From positions 1-42,634 of the IMG/VR virus record IMGVR_UViG_3300044808_000022: 42,634 nucleotides of DNA. One strand, 5' to 3'. The notes under the pieces are model-generated. The model did no database searches and was not told the origin of the DNA. It saw only the letters and a program-made list of their open reading frames with translations. Positions 7,508 through 15,840 of this stretch are shown in pieces (positions within the stretch are counted from its first letter, which is position 1; every line of letters begins with the position of its first letter). A program made the position numbers and the translations under genes. The stretch comes from a virus.

Positions 7508-8548
7508 ATGGCTATCGTCTTCGACGGGCCGGTCAGCCCCGACGACGTCACATCGTTCGTGCGGCAGGTGCCGCAGAGCGACCAGTTCCAGCTCGATCAG
7601 CTGCTGCCGAACCGGTTCTTCAACGACAACGAGATCGACTTCGCGGAACTCACGCGGACGAACCGTGTCGCCCGGTTCCGCAGCTACGACGGCCGGCTCC
7701 ACGTGTCCGAGCGGGACACGTTCAGCGAGAAGAAGGTCAAGCTTCCGCCGCTGTCCACGTCGCTGTCCAAGGGCGAGTACGAGCGGCTGCAGCTGGAGTT
7801 CACCCGCACCGGTGGCACGAACCGGGCGGCGCTCACGCAGGCCGTGTACAACGACGCGGAGCAGCTGGTGCGGGAGATCAACAACCGCATGGAGCTGGCC
7901 CGTGGTGACGTGCTGACGGACTTCAAGTTCACGATGCTGTCGGCGTCGGGTGAGCCTGCTCTGGAGGCGGACTTCGTGGCGCCGGCGGGTCACGTCGTGG
8001 CGCCGGGGACGCTGTGGTCGACGGTGGCTACGTCGACGCCGCTGACGGACCTGATCGGCTGGATCGACACGTACATCACGGACAACGGTGGCCCTCCGGG
8101 GGCGCTCTGGATGTCGAACGCGGTGGCGCGGCTGCTGCAGCGGAACACGGAGATCATCAACGCGGTGGCCGGTGCGGCTGCGGGTCGTACCCGGGTGACG
8201 CGTGCGGAGATCGACGATCTGCTGTCGTCGGAGAACATTCCGCCGATCCGCACGTACGACGCGAACGTGGACCTGGATGGTGTGACGACGCGGGTCATCG
8301 CGGACGACAAGGTGCTGCTGGTGCCGTCGAACCCGGGTGACCTGGGGTACACGGCGTGGGGTGTGTCGGCGACGGCGCTGGAGCTCGTGAACTCCAACGC
8401 GTCGGACATGTCGTTCCAGGATGCGAACGGGATCGTCGGTGTGATCGACAAGGTGGGTCCGCCGTACCGGGAGTTCACGTACGTGGACGCTGTCGGGATG
8501 CCGGTCATCTCCAACCCTCGCGCCCTCATGGTCGCGGACGTCAAGTAG
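7508..8548 (+). CDS. Major capsid protein (Phage_cap_E type)
   Basis: A 346-residue protein with the marks of the E-type HK97-fold capsid family: NRFFNDNEIDF near the N-terminus, a NRVARFRSYD segment, a long spine helix around residues 85-125 and a C-terminal strand pair ending in NPRALMVADVK. No N-terminal delta domain is visible, consistent with a separate scaffold gene. AGGAGA precedes the ATG. It ends the decoration/capsid pair. Confidence 0.93.
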   Translation: MAIVFDGPVSPDDVTSFVRQVPQSDQFQLDQLLPNRFFNDNEIDFAELTRTNRVARFRSYDGRLHVSERDTFSEKKVKLPPLSTSLSKGEYERLQLEFTRTGGTNRAALTQAVYNDAEQLVREINNRMELARGDVLTDFKFTMLSASGEPALEADFVAPAGHVVAPGTLWSTVATSTPLTDLIGWIDTYITDNGGPPGALWMSNAVARLLQRNTEIINAVAGAAAGRTRVTRAEIDDLLSSENIPPIRTYDANVDLDGVTTRVIADDKVLLVPSNPGDLGYTAWGVSATALELVNSNASDMSFQDANGIVGVIDKVGPPYREFTYVDAVGMPVISNPRALMVADVK

Positions 8549-8560
8549 GAGGTGGCTGTC

Positions 8561-8851
8561 ATGGCGAAGCTCGGTGGTGAGTGGTCGATCTGGGGTGACG
8601 GGGTGCGGTACGACCCTGGCATGGATGTGCCGGATGCGGTGGCGTCGAAGTGGACGAACCCGGACATCGTCTGGGATGGCGATGCGCCGTCCAGTGGTGA
8701 CGAGTCGAGTGCTGGCGGGGAGCCGCCGCGGTCGGGTCGCGGTTCGGGTGTCGAGGTGTGGCGTGAGTACGCCGAGGCGCAGGGTGTCGAAGTTCCGGAG
8801 GACGCGAGCCGGGACGACATCATCGCGGCAGTCGAAGGGCACAACACCTGA
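8561..8851 (+). CDS. Small head-associated protein with a C-terminal helical bundle
   Basis: A 96-residue protein starting at the ATG 8 nt after TAGGAGG; an in-frame GTG at 8552 falls on that ribosome site and is rejected. The first 40 residues hold Trp/Asp-rich strands, then a Gly/Ser linker, then a short domain (WREYAEAQGV ... SRDDIIAAVE) resembling the Rho-N/SAP-like helix motif often placed at the end of phage head proteins. Probably a structural accessory; not identified further. Confidence 0.7.
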   Translation: MAKLGGEWSIWGDGVRYDPGMDVPDAVASKWTNPDIVWDGDAPSSGDESSAGGEPPRSGRGSGVEVWREYAEAQGVEVPEDASRDDIIAAVEGHNT

Positions 8852-8855
8852 TCTG

Positions 8856-8932
8856 CCGTCCGGTGGGGGCGTGCCTGTTCCCACCGGACGGTACGGCGCC
8901 GGGGCGTGACCCCACCTCACAGCCCCGGCGCC
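8856..8932. terminator. Two tandem perfect hairpins after the capsid genes
   Basis: The first hairpin has 12-bp perfect arms (8856-8867 and 8880-8891, CCGTCCGGTGGG and its complement) around a 12-nt loop. The second has 11-bp perfect arms (8895-8905 and 8922-8932, GGCGCCGGGGC and complement). No U-run follows, as is usual for actinobacterial terminators. They stand between the highly expressed capsid gene and the tail-side genes, so partial termination or mRNA 3' end protection is likely. Confidence 0.7.
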
Positions 8933-8978
8933 CCCCCTGTCCGTTCCAACTCCACAGTGATCCTGGCCGGAGGGCCTG

Positions 8979-9413
8979 ATGGCAGTAACCGCGTTCGTCT
9001 ACGGCCCGATGTTGCAGTCGGTGTTCAACAAGGAGATCGACTTCGACACTGACACGGTCAAGGCGATGCTGTGCACGTCGGTGTACACGCCGAACCAGGA
9101 CACGCACCGGTACAAGTCCTCAATCACCAACGAGGTGGTGGGGACGGGGTACACGGCGGGTGGGGTGACGCTGACGACGAAGACCGCGGTCTACACGGCT
9201 GGCACGAACACGCTCGCGCTGGATGCGGATGATCCGTCGTGGGCGTCGTCGACGATCACGGCCCGGTATCTGGTGTTCTACGTGGACACCGGGTCGTCGG
9301 CCACGTCGCCGCTCCTGGCGTACGTGGACCTCGGCGCGGACGTGTCGAGCACGAACGGGACGTGGACGTACCAGGTCCCGGCTGCCGGGCTCCTCACGGT
9401 GACCGCGGCCTGA
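8979..9413 (+). CDS. Conserved phage structural protein, function unknown
   Basis: A 144-residue beta-rich protein with an N-terminal VYGPMLQ segment and alternating Thr/Ala/Val strands. I recognise this kind of protein as occurring in siphovirus structural regions but cannot name a role; a decoration or adaptor protein is plausible. It is the first gene after the two hairpins and has its own strong ribosome site (GGAGGG, 8970-8975). Its stop is followed by the next GTG within one base. Confidence 0.6.
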   Translation: MAVTAFVYGPMLQSVFNKEIDFDTDTVKAMLCTSVYTPNQDTHRYKSSITNEVVGTGYTAGGVTLTTKTAVYTAGTNTLALDADDPSWASSTITARYLVFYVDTGSSATSPLLAYVDLGADVSSTNGTWTYQVPAAGLLTVTAA

Positions 9414-9414
9414 C

Positions 9415-11223
9415 GTGGGAACGTTCGCGAACGAAGCTCGCACGACGCTGAACGGGGCGGTCCTGGCCGCCGCTACGTCGTTGACGGTGACGTCGGCGAC
9501 CGGCTTCCCGACGGCGGCACCGTTCGTGGCCCGGATCTCCGGGACCCTGACGGCCGGTGGTACCGGCATCGAGTACGTGCGGGTCACCGCCGGCGCGGGA
9601 ACAACGACGTGGACGGTCGCGCGCGGGGTGGAGGCGCCGTACAACACCGGGCTGGGGTTCGCGACCGGCGCGCAGGTGGAGGCGGTTCTGACTGCGGCAC
9701 ACCTGGTCGCGTTCGGAAGCCGCATGATCTCGGTGAAGGACCCCGAGTTCGGCGCCAAAGGTGACGGGGTCGCGGACGACGGGGCTGCGATCAACGCGGC
9801 GATCCTCGCGGCGTCGGCGCTCGGCGGCGGCACTGTGTTCGTCCCGCCCGGTGTGTACCTGCATTCGGTGACGATCGCGTTGAAGGCGAACGTGGTCCTG
9901 CTCGGCGCGGGCCGTCAAGCGACGACGTTGCGGCGGACCGCGAACGTCGTCGGCCTGTCGATCTACGGCACGGACACGGCGAACCACCTGTACTACGCGG
10001 GCGTGAAGGACATCACGATCGACGGGGACGACATCGCGGGCACGGGCTCGGCGACGGTCGTGGACATCGTGTACGCGTCCGAGGTCCACATGAGCGCCGT
10101 CTTCATAAGCAACTCCCAGTCCATCGGCATGGACCTGTGTGAGGTGTGGGACTCGACGTTCTTCGACGTGTTCATCGAGTTCTGCGGCAACACCACCGCG
10201 GGCATCGCGGCGCTGCGGGTCATCGACTCCCGCGCCGCGTCGGGGTTCGGGTCGGGTAGTGACAGCTCCAACGAGGTGTACTTCAAGAACTTGCACATCG
10301 AGCATTTCCGCGGCGGCGCCATCAAGGTCGAGCACGGGCCCGGCAGCGGCGGGAACAACGGCATCTACTTCGACACCGTGAAAGCGGAGTCCGCGTTCCT
10401 CGTGCAGGGCTCCACGGCGATCGAGGTCCAGAACCAGACCGCAAGGGTCCACTTCAAGCACGTGTACATGTACCTCGCCGCCTTCCTGACCGGCACCACC
10501 CCGGTGACGGGGATCAAGATGAACTCCTCGGGACAGTCGTCGCTGAAGGACTGCTTCATCGGCAACAACTCGGTGGCGACGATCGGCGCCGCGGTGGACC
10601 TGGCGAACGGGGCGGCGCAGTCGTGCGTGATCGACAACGTCACCGGCGGCTACGGCACCGCGCCGACTGTGGCGCACCTGCGGCGCACGTCCGGCAGCGG
10701 GTACGTGGTCAACAACGTGACAGCCAACCTCGGGACCCTGTCGACCGGCATGGAGGACGCGCAGAACCCGGCGCTCAAGTCGGCGGCCGAGTCGATCCGG
10801 TCCATCTCGGCGAATCAAACCACGACCTCCACCACAGCTGTCGATCTGACGAACTTCGTGTTCCAGGTCGAGTCCGGGGCCACGTACATCCTCGAGGTGA
10901 ACTTCATCAACCAGTCGTCGATCACGACGGCGGGTCCGCGGTTCGCGATCGGCGGCACGGGCAGTGTCGCGGCGACGGTGGGTGGCTGGCTGCGCATGTC
11001 CACGTCGACCACGGCGTCTACGACGACGATGGTGACTGCGACGGGGGCGGCGACGGGGACGAACCTCGCCGCGGCGACGACGTCGCTGTTGACCGAGGGC
11101 AAGTTCCGGATTGTGCCGTCGGCGTCGGGTGCGCTCGCGATCCGGTGGAACATGTCGGCCGCTGGGACGGCGACGCTGGTCGCGGGGTCGTATGCGCGGT
11201 TGACGCGCGTCGGGACGGTCTGA
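9415..11223 (+). CDS. Beta-helix (pectate-lyase-like) tailspike/head-fibre protein
   Basis: A 602-residue protein. Residues 1-100 form an adaptor-like domain. From about 105 the VKDPEFGAKGDGVADDGAAI segment is the classic start of the right-handed beta-helix/pectate lyase superfamily, with short repeating coils to about residue 455. The last 140 residues are a beta-sandwich-like domain resembling the C-terminus of the minor tail protein at 20773. Such proteins bind or cut surface polysaccharide. The gene lies between capsid and connector genes rather than among tail genes, so the protein may decorate the head or neck. Confidence 0.75.
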   Translation: MGTFANEARTTLNGAVLAAATSLTVTSATGFPTAAPFVARISGTLTAGGTGIEYVRVTAGAGTTTWTVARGVEAPYNTGLGFATGAQVEAVLTAAHLVAFGSRMISVKDPEFGAKGDGVADDGAAINAAILAASALGGGTVFVPPGVYLHSVTIALKANVVLLGAGRQATTLRRTANVVGLSIYGTDTANHLYYAGVKDITIDGDDIAGTGSATVVDIVYASEVHMSAVFISNSQSIGMDLCEVWDSTFFDVFIEFCGNTTAGIAALRVIDSRAASGFGSGSDSSNEVYFKNLHIEHFRGGAIKVEHGPGSGGNNGIYFDTVKAESAFLVQGSTAIEVQNQTARVHFKHVYMYLAAFLTGTTPVTGIKMNSSGQSSLKDCFIGNNSVATIGAAVDLANGAAQSCVIDNVTGGYGTAPTVAHLRRTSGSGYVVNNVTANLGTLSTGMEDAQNPALKSAAESIRSISANQTTTSTTAVDLTNFVFQVESGATYILEVNFINQSSITTAGPRFAIGGTGSVAATVGGWLRMSTSTTASTTTMVTATGAATGTNLAAATTSLLTEGKFRIVPSASGALAIRWNMSAAGTATLVAGSYARLTRVGTV

Positions 11224-11226
11224 CCG

Positions 11227-12291
11227 ATGGCCCTGCCCGGGTCTGCGCTGCCGGGTGCGGCGCTGCCGGGTACGGGCGCTACTGGTACTTCGGCGACGGT
11301 TGTGGGTGTCGCCGCGGCGGTGACGTCGACGGCGCCGCCGGGCACGGTCACGTCTACGGCGTCGGTGGCCGGGTTGGCTGCGACTGTGTCGGTGGTGGCT
11401 CCTGCGGGTGCCGCGGTGGTGTCGGTGACTGTGGTCGGTGCCGCGGCGGTGGGCACCGCGGTGAGCCCGGCGGGTTCGGTGTCGGCGGCCGGCGCGGTCG
11501 TCGGTGTGACGGCGCCGGTCACTACGGTGGCCGCGGCGGGTGTCGTGTCGTCGGGGGTGGCACTCGGCGGGGCGACGGCCACGGTCACGACGACGGCCCC
11601 GGCTGGCATGGCAGCGGCGGGTGTCACTGTCACCGGCGCCGGGGCGGCAGCTTCTGTCACGGCGCTGTCAGGTCAGCTGTCCGCGGGTGTGTCCGTCGAC
11701 GGCGTCTCGGGCACTGTCACCGCGACAGCCCCTGCCGGAACGGTGAGTTCCACGGCGGGCCCGGTTGGTGTCGCCGCGGTGGTGACCGTCACCGCACCCC
11801 CGGGTGCTGCGGTGACGGGTGGCAGCGCATCCGTGGCTGGTGTGACGGCCACCGCAACGACCGGGGCCCTACCGGGTGCTCCTAGCGCCACGAGCCTGAT
11901 CTTCGGAGCAACAGGCGCGGCATCCGTGCTCGCGCTCCCAGGTTCCGCGTCGGCGACCGCTACGGCCGCCGGTGTGCCCGCGGCGGCCACCACGTACGCG
12001 CCAGTGGGTACGACGACCGCGGGGGCGTCCGCGGTGGGGGCTGTCGCCGCTGTGGCGGCTCAGGCGTTCCCCGGTGCCGCCACGGCCGGTGCCTTCACGA
12101 TCGGAGTTCCGGCGCTGGTATCAGTGACGGCCCCCGCGGGCGGCGGTTCGCTGCCCGTATCGGGCCGGACATCGATCAGGGTCACCCAGCCGACCGGGAC
12201 GGTCCGTGACGTGACAGGCCGGACACCCGTCGGTGCCACGGCAACCGCCACCCGTATCAGTGCCACGACAGCTCCCGGGAGGGTGTCATGA
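11227..12291 (+). CDS. 22-residue tandem-repeat protein (Ala/Val/Thr/Gly rich)
   Basis: A 354-residue protein built of about thirteen copies of a 22-residue unit from near residue 25 to 315, consensus VxGVxAxVTxTAPAGxxxxxxx; six consecutive units are exactly 22 residues, others 21-24. It is almost free of charged residues until a short basic C-terminus with TGRTPVG-like repeats. The strict period and Gly/Pro turns suggest a beta-solenoid or fibre. It overlaps the connector gene by 4 bases and follows the beta-helix gene by 3, so a virion appendage is likely. No named family recognised. Confidence 0.75.
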   Translation: MALPGSALPGAALPGTGATGTSATVVGVAAAVTSTAPPGTVTSTASVAGLAATVSVVAPAGAAVVSVTVVGAAAVGTAVSPAGSVSAAGAVVGVTAPVTTVAAAGVVSSGVALGGATATVTTTAPAGMAAAGVTVTGAGAAASVTALSGQLSAGVSVDGVSGTVTATAPAGTVSSTAGPVGVAAVVTVTAPPGAAVTGGSASVAGVTATATTGALPGAPSATSLIFGATGAASVLALPGSASATATAAGVPAAATTYAPVGTTTAGASAVGAVAAVAAQAFPGAATAGAFTIGVPALVSVTAPAGGGSLPVSGRTSIRVTQPTGTVRDVTGRTPVGATATATRISATTAPGRVS

Positions 12292-12932
12292 CGGATGTGG
12301 GTGACGCTGTCACGCTGACGTTCTCCACCACGACAGGCGCGACTGTCACCGCGGAAGTCACCACCCCAGCCGGGGTGACAGGCACCCCAGTGCCGGTCCC
12401 GGAGACGGGCACGACAGGTGACTACCCGCACACGTTCGTCCCCACCACGGCAGGCATGTGGGGTGTCACGTTCCGCGCCACCGGCACCGTCACCGCAGTC
12501 CAGCAACGCTGGGTGCGCGCGCGTGCCGTCGGCACCACTCCCCCACTCGCGACACCGGAAGACGTCGCCGCCCGCTGGCGGCCCCTCACCGCCGCGGAGG
12601 AAGACGTCGCCGCGGCGTTCATCGAGGATGCGTCGGCGATCGTCCGCGCCCGGGTCCCCACCGTCGATGCCCGCCTCGCGGACGGGTCCCTGTCCGGTGA
12701 CCTCGTCGCGATGGTCGTCGCCGGGATGGTGCGCCGCCTGATGCAGTCCCCACCGCCCGGCATGTCGAGCTGGACGGTCGACGACTACACCGAACGGTTC
12801 TACGAGGTGCAAGCCTCCCTCGTCCTCCCCGATGCTGACCTGGACTTGCTGGCGCCGGCCGGTGCGACGTCGGGGGCGTTCACGATCCGGCCGTCGTACA
12901 CGGCGCCGGTGCGGTGGTCACCGTGGTGCTGA
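12288..12932 (+). CDS. Head-tail connector with N-terminal Ig-like domain
   Basis: A 214-residue protein in two parts. Residues 1 to about 83 are an Ig-like beta-sandwich (TLTFSTTTGATVTAE, a GDYPHTFVP strand, then GMWGVTFRATG). Residues from about 88 begin with TPEDVAARWRPLT and continue as the all-helical fold of Gp19/gp15-type connectors that dock on the portal. The fusion is not the usual size for this family (about 130 residues). ATGA couples it to the repeat-protein gene. Confidence 0.75.
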   Translation: MTDVGDAVTLTFSTTTGATVTAEVTTPAGVTGTPVPVPETGTTGDYPHTFVPTTAGMWGVTFRATGTVTAVQQRWVRARAVGTTPPLATPEDVAARWRPLTAAEEDVAAAFIEDASAIVRARVPTVDARLADGSLSGDLVAMVVAGMVRRLMQSPPPGMSSWTVDDYTERFYEVQASLVLPDADLDLLAPAGATSGAFTIRPSYTAPVRWSPWC

Positions 12933-13318
12933 TCGATGAGGCACGCGCGAAGGGCCGTGAGCGTGCCCAGTCGCTGATGACGGACCGGTGCCGCATCTTC
13001 GCCCCGGGCGCGAAGACCACAGACCCGGTGACGGGTGCGGTCACAGGCGGCGACACGACGGTCTACACCGGCGTGTGCCAGCTGAGGCCGAACCTGGCCG
13101 GGCGGGACGTCTCGACCGGGCAGACCGCGGCCGCACAGTTCTCCACGATGGTGAAGGTGCCCGTGGCTGTCACCGGTGTCGAGTTCGGGCACCTCGTGGA
13201 AGTTGTGGCTTCGACGGACCCGGATCTGGTGGGGACGGTGCTGCGGGTGCGGACCATCGAGCTCGGAACGAACGTGACGGCCCGGCGCCTGGGATGCGAG
13301 GTGTACTCCCGTGGATAG
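12914..13318 (+). CDS. Head-closure protein (DUF6093-like)
   Basis: A 134-residue beta-barrel-like protein with the LMTDRCRIFAPG opening and a GVCQLRPN strand, typical of the DUF6093/head-closure group in actinophages. It would bind below the connector ring and hold DNA in the head. The chosen GTG overlaps the previous gene by 19 bases; GTG codons at 12923 or 12926 are alternatives. It overlaps the next gene by 8 bases. Confidence 0.75.
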   Translation: MVTVVLIDEARAKGRERAQSLMTDRCRIFAPGAKTTDPVTGAVTGGDTTVYTGVCQLRPNLAGRDVSTGQTAAAQFSTMVKVPVAVTGVEFGHLVEVVASTDPDLVGTVLRVRTIELGTNVTARRLGCEVYSRG

Positions 13319-13682
13319 CCTCGCCGGTTGGATTTCGGACCTGAACCGCGCCGCGAACGAGGTCCTGAAGGAGACCCACAAGGTCGTCGAGGTCGGCGCC
13401 ACCAAGGTGAAGGACGAGTCCCGGCAGATCGCCGCGGGGATCGGCTCCCACGTCCCGGGATACGCGTCGACGATCACCTACGACGTGGTGTACACGTTCG
13501 GTGGGGTGATGGCCCGGATCGGGCCGGAGAAGCGCGGCCAGGGCAACCTGGGGGCGATCCTGCAGAACGGGTCGGTGAACTCGGGCCCGCATGATCACCT
13601 GAACGGTCCGGCTGAGCGTGAGTCGATCGTCATGGCGGACCTCCTCGGGCAGCTGGGTTCGCGGCTGTTGGAGGGCCGGTGA
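13311..13682 (+). CDS. HK97 gp10-like neck/tail completion protein
   Basis: A 123-residue protein: a long N-terminal helix (about residues 5-45), then a short beta part with a GPEKRGQGNLGAILQNG segment, which is the pattern of gp10-type neck proteins and related minor virion proteins. The position between head closure and tail terminator fits. GTG start; the stop overlaps the next start as GTGA. Confidence 0.75.
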   Translation: MDSLAGWISDLNRAANEVLKETHKVVEVGATKVKDESRQIAAGIGSHVPGYASTITYDVVYTFGGVMARIGPEKRGQGNLGAILQNGSVNSGPHDHLNGPAERESIVMADLLGQLGSRLLEGR

Positions 13683-14113
13683 CGGTCGCATCGGCGTCCG
13701 TTTCGGTCGTCGCGATTGCGGCGTTGCTGACCGGGCAGGCCACGCCGATCCTCACCGAGGTGGGGCAGAAGCCCGCCGGTGCGGGATGGCAGGGCGCGCC
13801 GGGTTCCTCGGCGTTCAAGGCGTACACCGTGTTGTGGCCTGACGCGGGGACACCGGGTGGGTCGCTCGGTGACCGGCACGCTGACCTGCTGCTGGAGTTC
13901 CAGGTGACCGCGGTGGGGCAGACGGCGGTGCAGGCGCTGTGGATGCAGTCCACGGCCCGCGCCGTGCTCCTGGGGCAGACGCCGGTGATCGCGGGCCGGT
14001 TGGTGTGGCCGTTGTGGGAGGTGTCGTCGCAGTACGCGCAGCGTGACGACGACGAGACGCCGCCTGTGTTCTACGCGACGGCTGTGTACCAGATGCGTTC
14101 CGGACCTGCCTGA
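13679..14113 (+). CDS. Tail terminator protein
   Basis: A 144-residue alpha/beta protein in the tail-terminator slot, with LLLEFQVTAVG and a WPLWEVSSQYAQRDDDETPPVFYATA C-terminal half as in DUF3168-like terminators. It caps the tail tube and joins it to the neck. GTG start coupled to the upstream stop. The assignment relies on gene order plus general fold pattern. Confidence 0.65.
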   Translation: MTVASASVSVVAIAALLTGQATPILTEVGQKPAGAGWQGAPGSSAFKAYTVLWPDAGTPGGSLGDRHADLLLEFQVTAVGQTAVQALWMQSTARAVLLGQTPVIAGRLVWPLWEVSSQYAQRDDDETPPVFYATAVYQMRSGPA

Positions 14114-14179
14114 CCTTCTCCACACAGACCTCCCGCCGCTGTGCGGGTCTTCGCCGTACCCGCAACCAGGAGGGAACCA

Positions 14180-14500
14180 ATGGCACTGCTCGTACTGCAG
14201 CAGATCACCGAGACCGGAACCACGGCCACCTACAGCGCCGTCAACGCGTCGGAGACGGTCAACCCGGACGACCGGGTCGCGCTACACGTCAAGAACGCCA
14301 ACGCGAGCCCCACAAACGTCACCATCGTCGTCCCCGGCACCACCTACGGGCAGGCGAACCCCGACATCGTCACCGCCGTCGCCAACGCCACCGAGAAGTT
14401 CATCAAGATCCCGCCCGCCGTCGCCGACCCGGCCACCAGCCTCATCACAGTCACGTACTCCGTGACCGCGTCCGTCACCGCGGCGCTCGTGAGGATCTGA
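14180..14500 (+). CDS. Putative small virion protein (106 aa)
   Basis: A 106-residue beta-strand-rich protein (Thr, Val, Ala, Asn) with no charged tail. The ATG at 14180 is preceded by AGGAGGGAACCA; an upstream in-frame ATG at 14141 lies before that ribosome site and is rejected. Between tail terminator and tail tube such small beta proteins are sometimes decoration or tube-associated proteins. Not identified. Confidence 0.6.
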   Translation: MALLVLQQITETGTTATYSAVNASETVNPDDRVALHVKNANASPTNVTIVVPGTTYGQANPDIVTAVANATEKFIKIPPAVADPATSLITVTYSVTASVTAALVRI

Positions 14501-14505
14501 TCACC

Positions 14506-14859
14506 GTGGACTTCGTCAAGGTGCACCACCCCGAACTCGACGCGGACGCGGTCATCCCCGTGTCCGCCCTCACTCTCCACATCGCCCGAGGCTGGGAGCA
14601 GGTCAGCGGACCCACCTCGGACCTCACCCGCTTCGCCGACCCCGAACCGGGGGCGCCCGTGATCGGCGGATGGGAACCCGCCCCCCCGTACGTGCCCGTC
14701 GACGCACCAGTCGGCGAAGTGCTCAACGAGGTCGGCGACGACCCCGCGAAGGCACAGTCCGCGCTCGCCGCGGAACAAGACAGCACCAAGCCCCGCAGGA
14801 CCCTGACCACCAAGCTCGAGCGCGTCGCCGAGCAGACGAAGGAGAACGGAAATGGCTGA
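14506..14859 (+). CDS. Conserved hypothetical protein of the tail region
   Basis: A 117-residue protein. Its first 35 residues (VKVHHPELDADAVIP, then an ARGWEQV helix) match a short motif often seen in proteins encoded just before the tail tube in actinophages; the rest is acidic/Pro rich with a charged C-terminal helix. GTG start 5 nt after the previous stop; it overlaps the tail-tube start by 8 bases. Function unknown. Confidence 0.65.
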   Translation: MDFVKVHHPELDADAVIPVSALTLHIARGWEQVSGPTSDLTRFADPEPGAPVIGGWEPAPPYVPVDAPVGEVLNEVGDDPAKAQSALAAEQDSTKPRRTLTTKLERVAEQTKENGNG

Positions 14860-15325
14860 CCTTCTCGGCGACGGGATGTTCAAGGTGACGTGGTGTTCCA
14901 CGATCGCCAACATCGCTGCGCCTACCGTCGCGGAACTCAACGCTGGCACGCCGCTGGAGCTGCTGATCACCCCAGACGGTCTGAAGATCGACCCCGACAC
15001 TGCGTCCGTCGACACCAGCTCCCTCGGGTCGACGTTCAACACGGCATCGGCGGGCCGCCGTTCGTTCTCGCCGGCCATCATGTTCAAGCACCAGACGCCG
15101 ACGGACACCGCATTCGACCTCCTCCCGTACCGCACGTCCGGGTTCCTCGTCGTGCGCCGGAACCTCATCGCGACCACCGCGTGGACCGCCAGCCAGAAGG
15201 TCGCGGTGTACCCGATGCAGGTCGGTGAGCCGAAGGAGACGACGCCGGCGCCGAACGCGGTGCAGACGTTCGAGTCGCCGATGATGGTGACGTCTGACCC
15301 GAACACGCGCGCTGTGGTGGCCTGA
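14852..15325 (+). CDS. Major tail tube protein
   Basis: A 157-residue beta-rich protein directly before the tail assembly chaperones and tape measure, the canonical place for the tail tube subunit. It opens with ADLLGDGMFKVTW and has strands with Gly/Thr/Ser turns; length is short but within range for the lambda gpV/HK97 tube fold. ATG follows AAGGAGAACGGAA. The stop overlaps the next ATG (TGATGG). Confidence 0.8.
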   Translation: MADLLGDGMFKVTWCSTIANIAAPTVAELNAGTPLELLITPDGLKIDPDTASVDTSSLGSTFNTASAGRRSFSPAIMFKHQTPTDTAFDLLPYRTSGFLVVRRNLIATTAWTASQKVAVYPMQVGEPKETTPAPNAVQTFESPMMVTSDPNTRAVVA

Positions 15326-15840
15326 TGGACTTCGCGGCTCTGCTCGACGCCGTCCGGCCTCCGGAGCGGACGGCGTTCCTGTGTCTGCGGGAAGATCTGC
15401 GCGCGGTCCACGATCAGCTGCAGTTGGAGCTCGCGAAGGCGAGCCGCGACGCCGTCACCTCGCTCGGTGGTGGCGCGGCGGGTCAGGACCTGGCGCAGAG
15501 GATCCGGGCGATCGAGGCGGACATGGACGCGGCGAAGGTGCCGTTCCGTTTCCGGGCACTGACGCCGGACGCCTGGTCGAAGCTCGAGGATGCGCATCCG
15601 GCGCGGGAGGGTCACGACGAGCGGCAGTTCAACCTCGACACGTTCCCTCCGGCGCTGATCGCCGCGTCGTGTGTGGACCCGGTGATGACCGAGGCGGATG
15701 TGAAGCAGCTGTTCGAGAAGATTTCGAGCGGCCAGATGGGTGTGCTGTTCGATGCCGCGTTCCTGGTCAACACCGGTAGGGCCGAGGTCCCTTTCTCCGC
15801 ACTCGCCTCCGCGATGACCAGCGGCTCCGGCGAGTCGTAG
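15325..15840 (+). CDS. Tail assembly chaperone, upstream frame
   Basis: A 171-residue helical protein that would bind the tape measure during tail assembly, the equivalent of lambda gpG. It includes an RFRALTPDAWSKLEDAHP segment and a final helix near the frameshift point. About 15 codons before its stop is the slippery sequence C CCT TTC; a -1 slip there fuses it to the downstream frame. Neighbours are tail tube and tape measure, as expected. Confidence 0.85.
   Translation: MDFAALLDAVRPPERTAFLCLREDLRAVHDQLQLELAKASRDAVTSLGGGAAGQDLAQRIRAIEADMDAAKVPFRFRALTPDAWSKLEDAHPAREGHDERQFNLDTFPPALIAASCVDPVMTEADVKQLFEKISSGQMGVLFDAAFLVNTGRAEVPFSALASAMTSGSGES
15789..15795 (+). other. -1 programmed frameshift site CCCTTTC
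   Basis: In the zero frame the codons are GTC CCT TTC; slipping one base back reads CCC TTT, so the P-site tRNA stays on Pro and the A-site tRNA stays on Phe. This is a perfect X XXY YYZ heptamer. It lies where the upstream chaperone frame and the downstream frame are both open, 45 nt before the zero-frame stop, matching the G/GT arrangement of siphoviral tail chaperones. Confidence 0.85.

Noticed and set aside
10623-11885. A Gly/Arg/His/Asp-rich forward frame across the beta-helix and repeat-protein genes
   Set aside because: Out-of-frame reading of GC-rich repeats; it crosses the boundary of two better genes.
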